Positions 1-9,049 of a stretch of DNA of 64,000 nt are shown here, in pieces; within the stretch, counting starts at the first letter, position 1; every line of letters begins with the position of its first letter. Origin of the DNA: Ensifer sp. BR816 (GTDB lineage: Bacteria; Pseudomonadota; Alphaproteobacteria; Rhizobiales; Rhizobiaceae); assembly GCF_000378985.1 (NCBI RefSeq), contig NZ_KB905370.1, forward strand, positions 847,830-911,829. The letters are read 5' to 3'. The position numbers were made by a program, and so were the translations under genes. Under the pieces are notes generated by a model. It searched no databases. It was not told where the DNA came from and saw nothing but the letters and a program-made list of their open reading frames with translations.

Positions 1-902
1 GTCGGATTGGCGCCCGCCTCGTATTGCGCCGCGAATTCGCCGAGTGCCGCCGCCGCGTCGCCCTTGATGATGTGCTCGAAGAGATCGACGATGCGGGCGC
101 GGTCGGCGAGGCCGAGCATCGAGCGCACCGTTTCCATTTCGACGGAGCCGCCGCCATGGGCGATCGCCTGGTCGAGCAGCGACAGGCCGTCGCGCGCCGA
201 ACCCTCCGCCGCACGCGCCACCATCGCCAGCGCCTCGGGCTCGAAGGACACGGCCTCCTTGTTCAGGATGGTGGAGAAGAGCCCGACCAGGTCGGAGGCG
301 CTGATGCGCCGGAGATCGAAGCGCTGGCAGCGCGACAGGACGGTGATCGGAACCTTGCGGATCTCGGTCGTCGCGAAGATGAACTTCACATGCTCCGGCG
401 GCTCCTCGAGCGTCTTCAACAGGCCGTTGAAGGCCTGGGTCGAGAGCATGTGCACTTCATCGATGATGTAGACCTTGTAGCGCGCCGAGACGGGCCTGTA
501 GCGCACCTGCTCGATAATCTCGCGAATGTCGTCGATGCCGGTATGGGAGGCCGCGTCCATCTCGATGACGTCGACATGGCGGCCGTCCATGATCGCCTGG
601 CAGTGCTCGCCCGGAACACGCAGGTCGATCGTCGGCTTGTCGATCTCGGCGGTCTTGTAGTTCAGCGCCCGCGCCAGGATGCGGGCGGTCGTCGTCTTGC
701 CGACGCCGCGCACCCCGGTCAGCATATAGGCCTGGGCGATGCGGCCGGTCTCGAAGGCGTTGGTGAGCGTGCGCACCATCGGCTCCTGGCCGACCATCAG
801 ATCGGAGAAATCCTTGGGGCGGTATTTGCGCGCCAGAACGCGGTAGGCGGCCGGTTTCTCGACGGTTGAAACTGGGGATGAAATGGGCGCTTCGTCGCTC
901 AT
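1..902 (-). CDS. dnaX: DNA polymerase III subunit gamma/tau, 3' end outside window
   Basis: This is the clamp-loader ATPase of the replicative polymerase. About 300 N-terminal residues are present; the gene reads leftward and runs off the window at position 1. Visible motifs are Walker A GVRGVGKTT, Walker B DEVHMLS, sensor TTEIRKVP and the arginine-finger motif SRC. The ATG at 902 begins MSDEAPISS and is followed by the DnaX opening YRVLARKYRPKDFSDLMVGQ. The zinc module, four Cys in E. coli DnaX, is reduced to one Cys in the segment GEHCQAIM. I recall the same reduction in other alphaproteobacteria. The SRP RNA gene lies directly upstream on the same strand. Any tau/gamma frameshift site is outside the window. 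Confidence 0.97.
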   Translation of the reverse strand, partial: MSDEAPISSPVSTVEKPAAYRVLARKYRPKDFSDLMVGQEPMVRTLTNAFETGRIAQAYMLTGVRGVGKTTTARILARALNYKTAEIDKPTIDLRVPGEHCQAIMDGRHVDVIEMDAASHTGIDDIREIIEQVRYRPVSARYKVYIIDEVHMLSTQAFNGLLKTLEEPPEHVKFIFATTEIRKVPITVLSRCQRFDLRRISASDLVGLFSTILNKEAVSFEPEALAMVARAAEGSARDGLSLLDQAIAHGGGSVEMETVRSMLGLADRARIVDLFEHIIKGDAAAALGEFAAQYEAGANP

Positions 903-949
903 CGACCCTGCCGCTGTTCGAACTCTTGTCCCGACAGGACGGAGAAGGT

Positions 950-1047
950 GGGAGGCTGGCACGATGACCCGTGCCGGGGCTCGTTGGGGCTGCTTCCTTC
1001 CGGACCTGACCCGGTTGGCGAGTGGCTCGTCCACCACCAACCTCCCG
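950..1047 (-). ncRNA. ffs: Signal recognition particle RNA (4.5S type)
   Basis: Read on the minus strand, this stretch carries the hallmark SRP RNA domain IV sequence GGTCAGGTCCGGAAGGAAGC. It is flanked by complementary arms: GGGAGG near the 5' end pairs with CCTCCC near the 3' end. The RNA pairs with Ffh and targets membrane proteins to SecYEG. The ends are estimated from the stem and may be off by about 10 nt. Confidence 0.93.
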
Positions 1048-1151
1048 GCTTCCATATCGGCAATATCTGAAGCAAATGCAAGCCAAGCCGCCAAAAAACT
1101 GCTATCGGTATAGAATACAAGGCGAATCCCCTTGATCACGAGGAGACTTTC

Positions 1152-1556
1152 TTGACCAGCTTCACGCTCGACGAGCGCCTCGAGCGCGACGGCATACCGA
1201 TCGCCTCGATCGGCCTCTGCCAGATGCGCCTGATGAACGACCGCCGCTGGCCATGGCTGATCCTCATTCCGCAGCGGGCCGACGTTTCCGAAATCTACGA
1301 GCTCACGCCGCTCGACCAGACGATGCTCACCTTCGAGACGAACATGGTGGCGACGGCGCTCAAGAAGGTGACCGGAGCGCAGAAGATCAACATCGGTGCG
1401 CTCGGCAACATCGTCCGGCAGCTGCATGTGCACGTCATCGCCCGCAGGGAGGGCGATCCCAACTGGCCGGGCCCGGTCTGGGGTTTCGGCAAGGCCGAGC
1501 CATGGCCGGAAGACGAGCACCAGGCATTCGCAGCACGTATTCTGGAAAATCTCTGA
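1152..1556 (+). CDS. HIT domain protein, TTG start
   Basis: A 134-residue histidine-triad family protein, probably a nucleotide hydrolase or transferase of unknown substrate. The C-terminal motif QLHVHVIAR matches the HIT signature His-x-His-x-His, except that Gln replaces the first His. The two His thought to be catalytic are kept. The start is a TTG with a good ribosome-binding site (GAGGAG) about 8 nt upstream; no in-frame ATG fits better. The stop is 2 nt before the nudC start, so the two are probably translated from one mRNA. Confidence 0.88.
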   Translation: MTSFTLDERLERDGIPIASIGLCQMRLMNDRRWPWLILIPQRADVSEIYELTPLDQTMLTFETNMVATALKKVTGAQKINIGALGNIVRQLHVHVIARREGDPNWPGPVWGFGKAEPWPEDEHQAFAARILENL

Positions 1557-1558
1557 AC

Positions 1559-2539
1559 ATGACGAAAACGATCTTCGATCTTCACAGCCCCCATCCGGAG
1601 CCGAGCACCTTCGTCGCCTTCGCGGAAAACCATCTCGACCGGCAATCGGAGCACCGCGCCGACGATTGCGTCGAGAAGGCACTCAAACATCCGGGCGCGC
1701 ATTTCCTCGCCTTTTCCGGAGCGAAGCTGATCGTCAAGCATGACGAGAAGATCATCGACCCGCTCTTCGCCCCCTACGAACTCGCGGGCCTCGAACCGAC
1801 GATCGACGAGGCGGTGCTGCTCGGCTACCTGCCGAACGGCGAACCGCGGCTCGCCGTGCCTTCCGGGCTGACCGAGGAAACCGTGCCGGAGCCCTTCAAG
1901 ATCGCCGATGCGCGCATGCTCTACCGGCAGCAGATGCTGCCTGAGGACCTGCTCGGGCAGTTCGCCCAAGGCTCGAGCCTGATCACCTGGAACGCCAACA
2001 ACCGCTTTTGCGGCCGCTGCAGCGGGCCGATGGACGGTGCGGCCGGGGGCTACCGGCGCAACTGCACCGCCTGCGGCCATATGGTCTTTCCGCGCACGGA
2101 CCCGGTCGTTATCATGCTGACGGTCGATGTCGAGCGTGACCTCTGCCTGCTCGGCCGCAGCCCACATTTCGCGCCGGGCATGTATTCCTGCCTTGCCGGT
2201 TTCGTCGAGCCGGGCGAGACCATCGAAAATGCCGTGCGACGGGAAACCCAGGAGGAATCGGGCATCCGCGTTGGCCGGGTGCGCTATCATGCCTCGCAAC
2301 CCTGGCCACTGCCGCATTCGCTGATGATCGGCTGCTATGCCGAGGCGCGATCGACGGTCATCAGGCGCGACGAGCAGGAACTCGAGGATGTGCGCTGGTT
2401 CACCCGTGCCGAGACCGAAGCGATGCTGGAGCGCTCGACCGGCGTCGCCAATACGCCGGACGAGCATATCCCGCCGCCGAAGGGGGCGATCGCCCACCAG
2501 TTGATGCGCGACTGGCTCGCCTGGCCGGAGCGAGGCTGA
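1559..2539 (+). CDS. nudC: NAD(+) diphosphatase (NADH pyrophosphatase), Nudix
   Basis: A 326-residue NudC-type Nudix hydrolase that cleaves NAD(H) to NMN(H) and AMP and, in E. coli, decaps NAD-capped RNA. It has an N-terminal NUDIX-like domain (about 1-140), a zinc ribbon with CGRC and CTACG (about 150-175), and a Nudix domain whose box starts GFVEPGETIENAVRRET and ends QEESGI. The SQPWPLPHSLM segment is the NudC-specific motif. An open frame continues upstream through the HIT gene, but the ATG at 1559, just after the HIT stop, gives the normal family length. Confidence 0.95.
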   Translation: MTKTIFDLHSPHPEPSTFVAFAENHLDRQSEHRADDCVEKALKHPGAHFLAFSGAKLIVKHDEKIIDPLFAPYELAGLEPTIDEAVLLGYLPNGEPRLAVPSGLTEETVPEPFKIADARMLYRQQMLPEDLLGQFAQGSSLITWNANNRFCGRCSGPMDGAAGGYRRNCTACGHMVFPRTDPVVIMLTVDVERDLCLLGRSPHFAPGMYSCLAGFVEPGETIENAVRRETQEESGIRVGRVRYHASQPWPLPHSLMIGCYAEARSTVIRRDEQELEDVRWFTRAETEAMLERSTGVANTPDEHIPPPKGAIAHQLMRDWLAWPERG

Positions 2540-2574
2540 GCCCCCTTTCCCCAGTCAACAAGGGACAGGAATGA

Positions 2575-3267
2575 ATGTCGCGATCGGAACGGCTCATCGA
2601 TCTCATCCAGGTGCTGAGACGTCACCGGCGACCCGTGAGCGGCCGGCAACTGGCCGAGGAGACCGGCGTCAGCCTGCGCACCCTCTATCGCGACATCGCC
2701 AGCCTTCAGGCCCAGGGCGCTGAAATCGAGGGCGAGGCGGGCGTCGGCTATGTCCTCAGGCCGGGCTTCCTGCTGCCGCCGATGATGTTTTCCGAGGAGG
2801 AGATCGAGGCGCTGGTGCTCGGCTCGCGCTGGGTGGCGAAACGCGGCGACGACAGACTCGCGGCAGCGGCCGTCGACGCGCTGGCGAAGATCGGCTCGGT
2901 GCTGCCGGGCGAGCTCAAGGATAAGCTCGACGGTTCGACACTGCTCGTGGGGCCGCGCCAGCCGATTGTCGACCGGATCGACCTCGGCCTGTTGCGCAAG
3001 GCCATTCGCAGTGAACACAAGCTCGCGCTCCACTATCTCGACAATGACGGTCGTGACAGCCATCGCACGGTCTGGCCCTTCGCGCTCGGATTTTTCGAGG
3101 AGACACGGGTGCTCGCCGCCTGGTGCGAGCTCCGTCAGGATTTCCGCCATTTCCGCACCGACCGGATCAGGCAGGCGGACATGCTCGACAATCGCTATCC
3201 ACGCCGGCGCCAAGCATTGCTGAAGGACTGGCGCGTCGCCCGTGGCGTCGATCCCGCCGGGGTCTGA
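2575..3267 (+). CDS. YafY-type transcriptional regulator (HTH-11 + WYL domain)
   Basis: A 230-residue DNA-binding regulator. Residues about 1-60 form an HTH-11 domain containing TGVSLRTLYRDIASLQAQG. The C-terminal half (about 135-220) is a WYL ligand-sensing domain. ATG 2575 is chosen over ATG 2571 because it gives the family N-terminus MSRSERLIDLIQVLR; a purine-rich RBS lies in front. A VOC-family gene follows after 86 nt with an inverted repeat between them, so this regulator probably controls that gene. The effector is unknown. Confidence 0.92.
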   Translation: MSRSERLIDLIQVLRRHRRPVSGRQLAEETGVSLRTLYRDIASLQAQGAEIEGEAGVGYVLRPGFLLPPMMFSEEEIEALVLGSRWVAKRGDDRLAAAAVDALAKIGSVLPGELKDKLDGSTLLVGPRQPIVDRIDLGLLRKAIRSEHKLALHYLDNDGRDSHRTVWPFALGFFEETRVLAAWCELRQDFRHFRTDRIRQADMLDNRYPRRRQALLKDWRVARGVDPAGV

Positions 3268-3292
3268 TTTCATTTCCGTCCGGTGCGCATAC

Positions 3293-3313
3293 TGCTGACA
3301 AAAACTGGCAGCA
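3293..3313. promoter_or_regulatory. Candidate operator of the WYL regulator
   Basis: An inverted repeat with arms TGCTGACA and TGGCAGCA (7 of 8 positions complementary) separated by AAAAC. It lies between the regulator stop and the VOC gene, about 40 nt before the VOC start. The shape and place fit an operator for the adjacent YafY/WYL protein. That pairing is inference. Confidence 0.5.
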
Positions 3314-3353
3314 TGTGCCGATAGCTTGAAGGTCCCGAAACAAGGAGACCATC

Positions 3354-3722
3354 ATGGCAAAACCCAATCTCATCGTCCTCTATGTCGCCGATCCGCTGGC
3401 CAGCGTCGAATTCTATCGCAAGCTGCTCGGCAAGGAACCGACGGTCGCCTTTCCGACCTTCTCCTCCTTCGAGTTCAAGGAAGGCTTCACCTTGGGCCTG
3501 TGGGCACGGGAGAAGGTGCAGCCCCAGCCTGTCGGCGAAGGCAGCCGCGCCGAGCTCGCATTCATGGTGGAGGGAGAAGAAGCCGTCCGCGCGCACTATG
3601 AGGAATGGCAGGCGATGGGGCTGCCGATTGCGCAGGAACTGACGAAGATGGATTTCGGACCGACATTCGTCGCCCTCGATCCGGACGGGCATCGCCTGCG
3701 TGTCTGCCTTTACGACGACTGA
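3354..3722 (+). CDS. VOC (glyoxalase/bleomycin-resistance) family protein
   Basis: A 122-residue single-domain vicinal-oxygen-chelate protein opening KPNLIVLYVADPLASVEFYR and ending with the family motif DPDGHRLRVC. It could be a small-molecule resistance or isomerase-type enzyme; the substrate cannot be read from sequence. The start has a strong RBS (AAGGAGACC). It lies directly downstream of a WYL regulator, a common rhizobial pairing. Confidence 0.88.
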   Translation: MAKPNLIVLYVADPLASVEFYRKLLGKEPTVAFPTFSSFEFKEGFTLGLWAREKVQPQPVGEGSRAELAFMVEGEEAVRAHYEEWQAMGLPIAQELTKMDFGPTFVALDPDGHRLRVCLYDD

Positions 3723-3844
3723 GGCGTGTCGCACAGTATGCGAACAGGATAGCGAAGATCTCGCTCACACCCCGCAGGAAACGCCGGCGGGGTGTGGAAG
3801 ACTTTCACGCCGCGCATTCAATGGACGCGCGGCCATGCGTGTGT

Positions 3845-3982
3845 TTAGCGGCCGTAGACGGCAGCCTGAATCTGGGAACGGGAAAGACCGATGTCGCTCA
3901 GCGCGTGGTCGTTGAGAGCGTTCAGCTCGCGTACCGCACGGCGCAATCTTGCGTATTCCATGATCTTCTGACGGATCTTCAT
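3845..3982 (-). CDS. DUF1127 small Arg-rich protein (45 aa)
   Basis: A short gene encoding 45 residues, beginning MKIRQKIMEYARLRRAVREL and ending with the DUF1127 motif LNDHALSDIGLSRSQI followed by AAVYGR. DUF1127 proteins are abundant in Rhizobiales and have been linked to RNA turnover and phosphate or carbon adaptation. The specific role here is unknown. The upstream leader contains a perfect small palindrome, TAGGCATTTGCCTA, at 4022-4035. The gene is easily missed because of its size. Confidence 0.9.
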   Translation of the reverse strand: MKIRQKIMEYARLRRAVRELNALNDHALSDIGLSRSQIQAAVYGR

Positions 3983-4099
3983 TTTTGACACTCCATTTTC
4001 TTGTTCTTGACGGAGGTCAAATAGGCATTTGCCTAAGATTTCAGTAGTTCCATGATTGCAAATTAGGCATGCACTGGACGCGTAGCCGGTTAACGCCGC

Positions 4100-4954
4100 T
4101 CAGAGCACGCCGCGCATCGGATGCGCCTTGTAGGTGCCGAGGATGCGGACGTTCTCCGAGAAGAAGCGCAGCTCGTCCATGGCGTGGCGCACCCCTTCGT
4201 CGTCCGGATGGCCCTCGATATCGGCATAGAACTGCGTCGCCACGAACTTACCGCCGAGCTGGTAGCTTTCGAGCTTCGTCATGTTGATGCCGTTGGTGGC
4301 AAAGCCGCCCATTGCCTTGTAGAGCGCGGCCGGGATGTTGCGCACGTTGAAGACGAAGGTGGTGATGATCAGTTCGTCGTCCGACTTGCGCGTCGTCCGC
4401 TGCTCCTCGCGCGACAGCACGACGAAGCGGGTGACGTTGCTGTCGGTGTCCTCTACGTTCTCGGCGAGGATTTCCAGCCCGTAAAGGTCGGCGGCCAGGC
4501 GTGGGGCGAGCGCTGCCATCGAGCGGTCGCCGGTCTCGGAAACGAGTTTGGCGGCTCCGGCCGTGTCGCCTGCGACGATCGGCTTCCAGCGGTTGGCGCG
4601 GACGATCTTGCGGCACTGGCCGAGCGCATGGATATGGCTGTGCACGGTGCGGATCTCATCGTGCCTGACGCCCGGAAGCACCATCAGCTGGAAGCGGATC
4701 GGCATGAAATATTCGCCGACGATATGGAGGCGCGATTCGGGCAGCAGGTGATGGATGTCGGCGACGCGCCCGGCGATCGTGTTCTCGATCGGAATCATGC
4801 CGAGATCGGCGTCGCCGTTCTCGACCGCCAGGAACGCGTCCTCGAATGTCTGGCAGGGCAAGGGCTCCATGGACGGGAACATGTCGCGGCAAGCCATGTC
4901 GGAATTGGCGCCGAAGTCGCCCTGGAAGGAAATCCTGTTGGTTTTGGCGGTCAC
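4100..4954 (-). CDS. pheA: Prephenate dehydratase
   Basis: A 284-residue monofunctional prephenate dehydratase that converts prephenate to phenylpyruvate in phenylalanine synthesis. The catalytic domain (about 1-185) opens [20 protein letters not shown], carries [11 protein letters not shown] and ends with the TRF motif ([10 protein letters not shown]). A C-terminal ACT domain (about 200-280) should give feedback inhibition by Phe. No chorismate mutase domain is fused, unlike E. coli PheA. The start is 14 nt downstream of the kdsB stop on the same strand, so kdsB and pheA are probably co-transcribed. Confidence 0.96.
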   Translation of the reverse strand: MTAKTNRISFQGDFGANSDMACRDMFPSMEPLPCQTFEDAFLAVENGDADLGMIPIENTIAGRVADIHHLLPESRLHIVGEYFMPIRFQLMVLPGVRHDEIRTVHSHIHALGQCRKIVRANRWKPIVAGDTAGAAKLVSETGDRSMAALAPRLAADLYGLEILAENVEDTDSNVTRFVVLSREEQRTTRKSDDELIITTFVFNVRNIPAALYKAMGGFATNGINMTKLESYQLGGKFVATQFYADIEGHPDDEGVRHAMDELRFFSENVRILGTYKAHPMRGVL

Positions 4955-4968
4955 TTTGGCTTCCCCTT

Positions 4969-5715
4969 TCAGGCCGAGAGCAGGCGGCGGGCTTTTTCCA
5001 GGTCGGCCGGCGTGTCGACGCCGAGCGGCACGGAATTGACGATCTCGACGTCGATGCGCATCCCGGCCTCGAGCGCGCGCAACTGTTCGAGCGATTCGCG
5101 CTTTTCGAGCGTCGAAGGCTTCAGCGACACGAAGGTCTCCAAAGCCCTGCGCCGGTAGGCGTAAAGACCGATATGGTGATAGAGCGGCCCGGCACCATGG
5201 GGCGCCGTCGCGCGAGTGAAATAGAGTGCGCGCAGCCGGCTCTCCGACAGCGGCGACCCGACGACCTTGACGACGTTCGGATTGGTCTTCTCGTGCTCGT
5301 CGGTGATTTCGACCGTCAGCGTGGCGATATCGGTCGCGGCGTTTTCGAGCGGCCTCAAGGCGGCGCGGATCGGCCCGGGCTCGATCGTCGGCAGGTCGCC
5401 TTGGATATTGATGACGATCTCGGCCTCGCCATTGGGATCGGCCTTCCTGAGCGCCTCGTGGATCCGGTCGGAGCCGGACTGGTGATCGACACGCGTCATG
5501 ATCGCCTCGAAGCCGGCGTCGCGCACCGCCTCGTAAACCTCGTCATGATCGACGGCGACGACCACTCGGCCGACATCGGCCTCCGCGGCGCGCCTGGCGA
5601 CCTGGACGATCATCGGCAGGCCGCAGATGTCGGCGAGCGGCTTGCCCGGCAGCCGGGTGGAAGCCATGCGCGCCGGAATGAGCACAAGCGCCTTGCCCGA
5701 ATTTTCACGATTCAT
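4969..5715 (-). CDS. kdsB: 3-deoxy-manno-octulosonate cytidylyltransferase
   Basis: A 248-residue CMP-Kdo synthetase that activates Kdo for lipopolysaccharide inner-core synthesis. The N-terminal nucleotide-binding motif is [29 protein letters not shown] supplies the metal-binding acidic residues, and [13 protein letters not shown] is the family motif. The open frame extends far upstream, but the ATG at 5715 ([16 protein letters not shown]) gives the normal length. It precedes pheA on the same strand and diverges from the cytochrome c gene. Confidence 0.95.
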   Translation of the reverse strand: MNRENSGKALVLIPARMASTRLPGKPLADICGLPMIVQVARRAAEADVGRVVVAVDHDEVYEAVRDAGFEAIMTRVDHQSGSDRIHEALRKADPNGEAEIVINIQGDLPTIEPGPIRAALRPLENAATDIATLTVEITDEHEKTNPNVVKVVGSPLSESRLRALYFTRATAPHGAGPLYHHIGLYAYRRRALETFVSLKPSTLEKRESLEQLRALEAGMRIDVEIVNSVPLGVDTPADLEKARRLLSA

Positions 5716-5871
5716 CGTCTTGCCTTCAAAAGCCCCGGAGAAAGTGTCAAAACGTCTCACTTCGGGGCCGATAATCTCTGTTGCAACGCAGAGCCAAAAG
5801 ACATAGGTTCCGCGCGATTTCAAGATGGGCCGGGTTTTTGTTTGCGCCGGTGGCAAAGGGAGCGTTTGCAG

Positions 5872-6507
5872 ATGAATCCATATGTGAACATGGGTGTGGG
5901 TGCCTTGTTGGGTACGGTCTTCGTGCTGATGACCGTGTCCATTGCTTCTGAAGGCATTTTCCATTCCGAAGCTCCCGAAAAGGAAGGTTTCGCGATCGTC
6001 GCCGAGGAACCGGCGGGCGAAGCCGGTGCGGCCGGCGGCGAAGAAGCGAAGCCGGAGCCGATCGGCCCGCTGCTCGCCAAGGCCGACGCCGCCGCCGGCG
6101 AAGCCGTGTTCAAGAAATGCGCAAGCTGTCACACCATAGAGAAGGGCGGACCGAACAAGGTCGGCCCGAATCTCTGGGGACTCGTCAACCGTCCGGTCGG
6201 CTCGCATGAGGGCTTCGCCTATTCGGCCGGCATGAAGACCTTTGCCGAAGGCGGCAAGGTCGTCTGGGACTACGACCACCTGAGCTACTTCCTCGAGGCG
6301 CCGAAGAAGCACGTGCCGGGGACGGCCATGGGCTTTGCCGGCCTGAAGAAGCCGGACGAGCGCGCCAACCTGATCGCTTGGCTGCGCGAAAAGGCGGACA
6401 GCCCGGCGCCGCTGCCGACGGCAGATGCAGCCGCCGCCACCGAAGCAGCACCGGCACCGGCTGAAGGCGGGCAGGCCGCCGCCCCCGCTCCCGCTCCGGC
6501 AAACTGA
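5872..6507 (+). CDS. cycM: Membrane-anchored c-type cytochrome
   Basis: A 211-residue class I cytochrome c. An uncleaved N-terminal signal-anchor (about 5-25) is followed by a Glu/Ala/Gly-rich linker, then the haem domain with CASCH at residues 83-87. The distal Met ligand is probably in [10 protein letters not shown]. An Ala/Pro-rich tail (about 180-211) follows the domain. It resembles rhizobial CycM, which carries electrons from the bc1 complex to the aa3 oxidase. It lies alone, with a strong terminator right behind it. Confidence 0.92.
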   Translation: MNPYVNMGVGALLGTVFVLMTVSIASEGIFHSEAPEKEGFAIVAEEPAGEAGAAGGEEAKPEPIGPLLAKADAAAGEAVFKKCASCHTIEKGGPNKVGPNLWGLVNRPVGSHEGFAYSAGMKTFAEGGKVVWDYDHLSYFLEAPKKHVPGTAMGFAGLKKPDERANLIAWLREKADSPAPLPTADAAAATEAAPAPAEGGQAAAPAPAPAN

Positions 6508-6528
6508 GCGTTCGATTTTCGATGAGGA

Positions 6529-6556
6529 AGCCCGGTCGATCGACCGGGCTTTTTTC
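6529..6556 (+). terminator. Rho-independent terminator of the cytochrome c gene
   Basis: An 11-bp perfect hairpin, AGCCCGGTCGA with TCGACCGGGCT, is followed immediately by a T-run. It sits 22 nt after the cytochrome stop codon. Confidence 0.9.
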
Positions 6557-6731
6557 GTCCTGGCAAAGGGATGACGAGGCCGATGCAACTTCTGTCGGAT
6601 TTTCCTTTGGCAATGTCTAAAATCTGTGCAAATGACAATGTGAACCCAACCAAATGCGATCCGGTCCGAGCTAAGTCCCGTCTTCACGACGAGCGGGACG
6701 GAACCGCTCGGAACGAAGGAGCGGACGATAG

Positions 6732-7829
6732 ATGACCAGCGGTGGTACAGAGACTTTCCTGTTCGAGACACATCCGAACCCCATGGCAGCGGGCGAGCGC
6801 GAGGCTCTGCTCAAGAACCCGGGCTTCGGCCGCGTGCTGACCGACCACATGGCGACGATCCGCTATTCGGAGGGACGCGGGTGGCATGACGCCAGGATCG
6901 AGCCGCGGAAAGCTCTGGATCTCAGCCCGTCTACCGTGGTGCTGCACTACGCCCAGGAGATCTTCGAGGGCATGAAGGCCTACCGCCTGCCGGACGGCGG
7001 CGCGACGCTGTTCCGGCCCGACGCCAATGCGCGCCGTTTCACCAACTCCGCCAATCGCCTGGCGATGGCGCCCTTGCCGGAAGAACTGTTCGTCGAATCG
7101 GTGCGCGCCCTGGTGCGGACGGATCGCGACTGGATTCCGGCGGCCGAAGGCGCCTCGCTCTATCTGCGGCCGTTCATGATCGCCACCGAGGCGATCCTCG
7201 GCGTCAAGCCGTCGTCCGACTATCTCTATTGCGTGATCGCCTCCCCGGTCGGCTCCTACTTCAAGGGCGGCGCACCGGCGGTCACCCTCTGGGTCTCGGA
7301 ACACTACACGCGGGCGGCGCCCGGCGGCACGGGCGAGGCGAAATGCGGCGGCAACTACGCGGCAAGCCTTGCCGCACAGGCGGAAGCAAGCCGCGAGGGC
7401 TGCGACCAGGTCGTGTTCCTCGATGCCGTCGAACGGCGCTGGATCGAGGAACTCGGCGGCATGAACATCTTCTTCGTCTTCTCAGACGGCTCGCTGCAGA
7501 CGCCGCCGCTCACCGGCACGATCCTGCCGGGCATCACCCGCGATTCGCTGATCACGCTGGCCCGCGACCTGGGCCTCACGGTGCGCGAGGAGCCCTATTC
7601 GATCGATCAGTGGCAGGCGGATGCCGAGAGCGGCCGACTGACCGAGGCCTTCGCCTGCGGTACGGCCGCGGTGGTGACGCCGATTGGCAAGGTGAAGGGC
7701 CGCACCCGCAACGTCACGATCGGCGATGGCGGTGCCGGCCCGGTGGCCCAGCGCCTGAAGGCGGCGCTGCTCGATATCCAGAACGGACGTGCGCCCGACC
7801 GGCACGGCTGGCTCGACCGGCTGTTCTAG
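6732..7829 (+). CDS. ilvE: Branched-chain amino acid aminotransferase
   Basis: A 365-residue fold-type IV PLP aminotransferase that carries out the last step of Leu, Ile and Val synthesis. Lys204 in [15 protein letters not shown] is the likely PLP Schiff-base lysine. [14 protein letters not shown] is the family motif near the cofactor. The length matches the long (about 360 aa) bacterial/eukaryotic-like branch rather than the 309-aa E. coli enzyme. It appears to be a single-gene unit on the + strand. Confidence 0.95.
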   Translation: MTSGGTETFLFETHPNPMAAGEREALLKNPGFGRVLTDHMATIRYSEGRGWHDARIEPRKALDLSPSTVVLHYAQEIFEGMKAYRLPDGGATLFRPDANARRFTNSANRLAMAPLPEELFVESVRALVRTDRDWIPAAEGASLYLRPFMIATEAILGVKPSSDYLYCVIASPVGSYFKGGAPAVTLWVSEHYTRAAPGGTGEAKCGGNYAASLAAQAEASREGCDQVVFLDAVERRWIEELGGMNIFFVFSDGSLQTPPLTGTILPGITRDSLITLARDLGLTVREEPYSIDQWQADAESGRLTEAFACGTAAVVTPIGKVKGRTRNVTIGDGGAGPVAQRLKAALLDIQNGRAPDRHGWLDRLF

Positions 7830-7888
7830 ACCAACAGCGATACTCTCGGCTCCTCACATGAGGGCACGCAAGGGCGCGAAAACCTACA

Positions 7889-8833
7889 CTACATCAGCAT
7901 ATAGGCCCAGGCCGACACGCTGACGACGCCGAGGGCGGTCGTCAGCGTGATGGTCGAGGACGCAAGGCCGTGGCCAACATTGAAGTGGTTGGCGATCAGC
8001 CAGGCATTGACGCCGGTTGGCACGGACGAGGTCAGGACGAGGGCGGCGGTCCAGCTGTCGCTCAGGCCCAGGAGATGGCAGGCGGCGAAGACGGCGCCCG
8101 GCAGCACGATGAGCTTCAGCGTGCTGGTGACGGTGGCGAGGCCGGTATTGCCGGCAAGACCATATTTGTCGAGCGCCATGCCGATCGAGACGAGTGCTGC
8201 GGGCGCGGCGACGCCGGCAAGCTGGTCGACGACGATCTTGGCCGGTCCGCCAAGCGGCTGGCCGACAAGATGGAAGAGCGCCCCGAGGGCAAGCCCGATC
8301 ACCAGCGGATTGCGGGCGAGATTGCGGCCGACCCCCGCCAGAAGCTTGACGAGGCTCTGCCGCGGCCGGCCGCTGGCCTTCTGGTCGGCGCGGTCCATCA
8401 TCACGGTTCCGGCGATCATCATGACGGGCAGATGCACCGAAAGCAGGATCGACAGCGCAACGATCCCCTCCTCCCCGACGACGCGTGAAACCAGCGGCAG
8501 GCCGATGAACACGGTGTTGGCAAAGGCCGAAGAGACGCCGGCCAGCACGCCTATGCGCTGATCGCGGCCAAAGCCGAGGGTGGCGGCCAGATGGCCGATG
8601 GTCCAGGTGACCGCGACGCCGGAGAAATAGGCAACCCAGAGCGGCCAGGGCGATCCCTCCTTGAAATCCGCTTCGGCGATCGTGCGGAACAAGAGGACCG
8701 GTACGGCCACCCTGAAGACGAAATCGCCGAGCGCCTCGCCGACGGCCGGCTTCAGATAGCCGAACTTCACGATCAACCAGCCGGTCAGGATCAGGATGAA
8801 GATCGGAACGACGTTCAGGAAAACATCGGACAT
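7889..8833 (-). CDS. AEC (auxin efflux carrier) family transporter
   Basis: A 314-residue integral membrane protein with about 10 hydrophobic segments and a gap near the middle (DRADQKASGRPRQS, about residue 150-165), the usual AEC layout of five plus five helices. The opening VVPIFILILTGWLIVKFGYL is typical. Characterised members move malate, malonate and other organic anions; the substrate here is unknown. Confidence 0.9.
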   Translation of the reverse strand: MSDVFLNVVPIFILILTGWLIVKFGYLKPAVGEALGDFVFRVAVPVLLFRTIAEADFKEGSPWPLWVAYFSGVAVTWTIGHLAATLGFGRDQRIGVLAGVSSAFANTVFIGLPLVSRVVGEEGIVALSILLSVHLPVMMIAGTVMMDRADQKASGRPRQSLVKLLAGVGRNLARNPLVIGLALGALFHLVGQPLGGPAKIVVDQLAGVAAPAALVSIGMALDKYGLAGNTGLATVTSTLKLIVLPGAVFAACHLLGLSDSWTAALVLTSSVPTGVNAWLIANHFNVGHGLASSTITLTTALGVVSVSAWAYMLM

Positions 8834-8997
8834 GCGTGAGCCTTGAATCGACGCTTGGGCTGAACCGACCGGCGACGACCGATTCCAAGGGACAGGACGG
8901 AGCGAAGCGCGCCCGAGGCCGCGCGTTGCTCATGCAGATGGTTCCCGAGGCATAGACCCGTTCAAACCCCGGAGGCAAGGGCGGCGGACGAAGAAGC

Positions 8998-9023
8998 GGA
9001 ACATTCCGGCGTCAAGCAGCGTT
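8998..9023 (+). promoter_or_regulatory. Candidate RpoE2/EcfG general-stress promoter
   Basis: GGAAC at 8998-9002 is followed by 19 nt and then TT at 9022-9023. This matches the S. meliloti RpoE2 consensus (GGAAC, 18-19 nt, TT). The predicted transcript would start near 9030, about 20 nt before the BON gene. Confidence 0.6.
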
Positions 9024-9049
9024 GCCGTTTAGGGACCGGGATCACAGGA

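Noticed and set aside
24-869. Long plus-strand open frame opposite dnaX
   Set aside because: Low-complexity Arg/Ala/Asp translation with no domain. It mirrors the real dnaX frame on the minus strand, a common effect at high GC.
5716-6771. Upstream extension of kdsB across the cytochrome c gene
   Set aside because: KdsB has a fixed length of about 250 residues starting near MNRENSGK; the extension is antisense to a real cytochrome gene.
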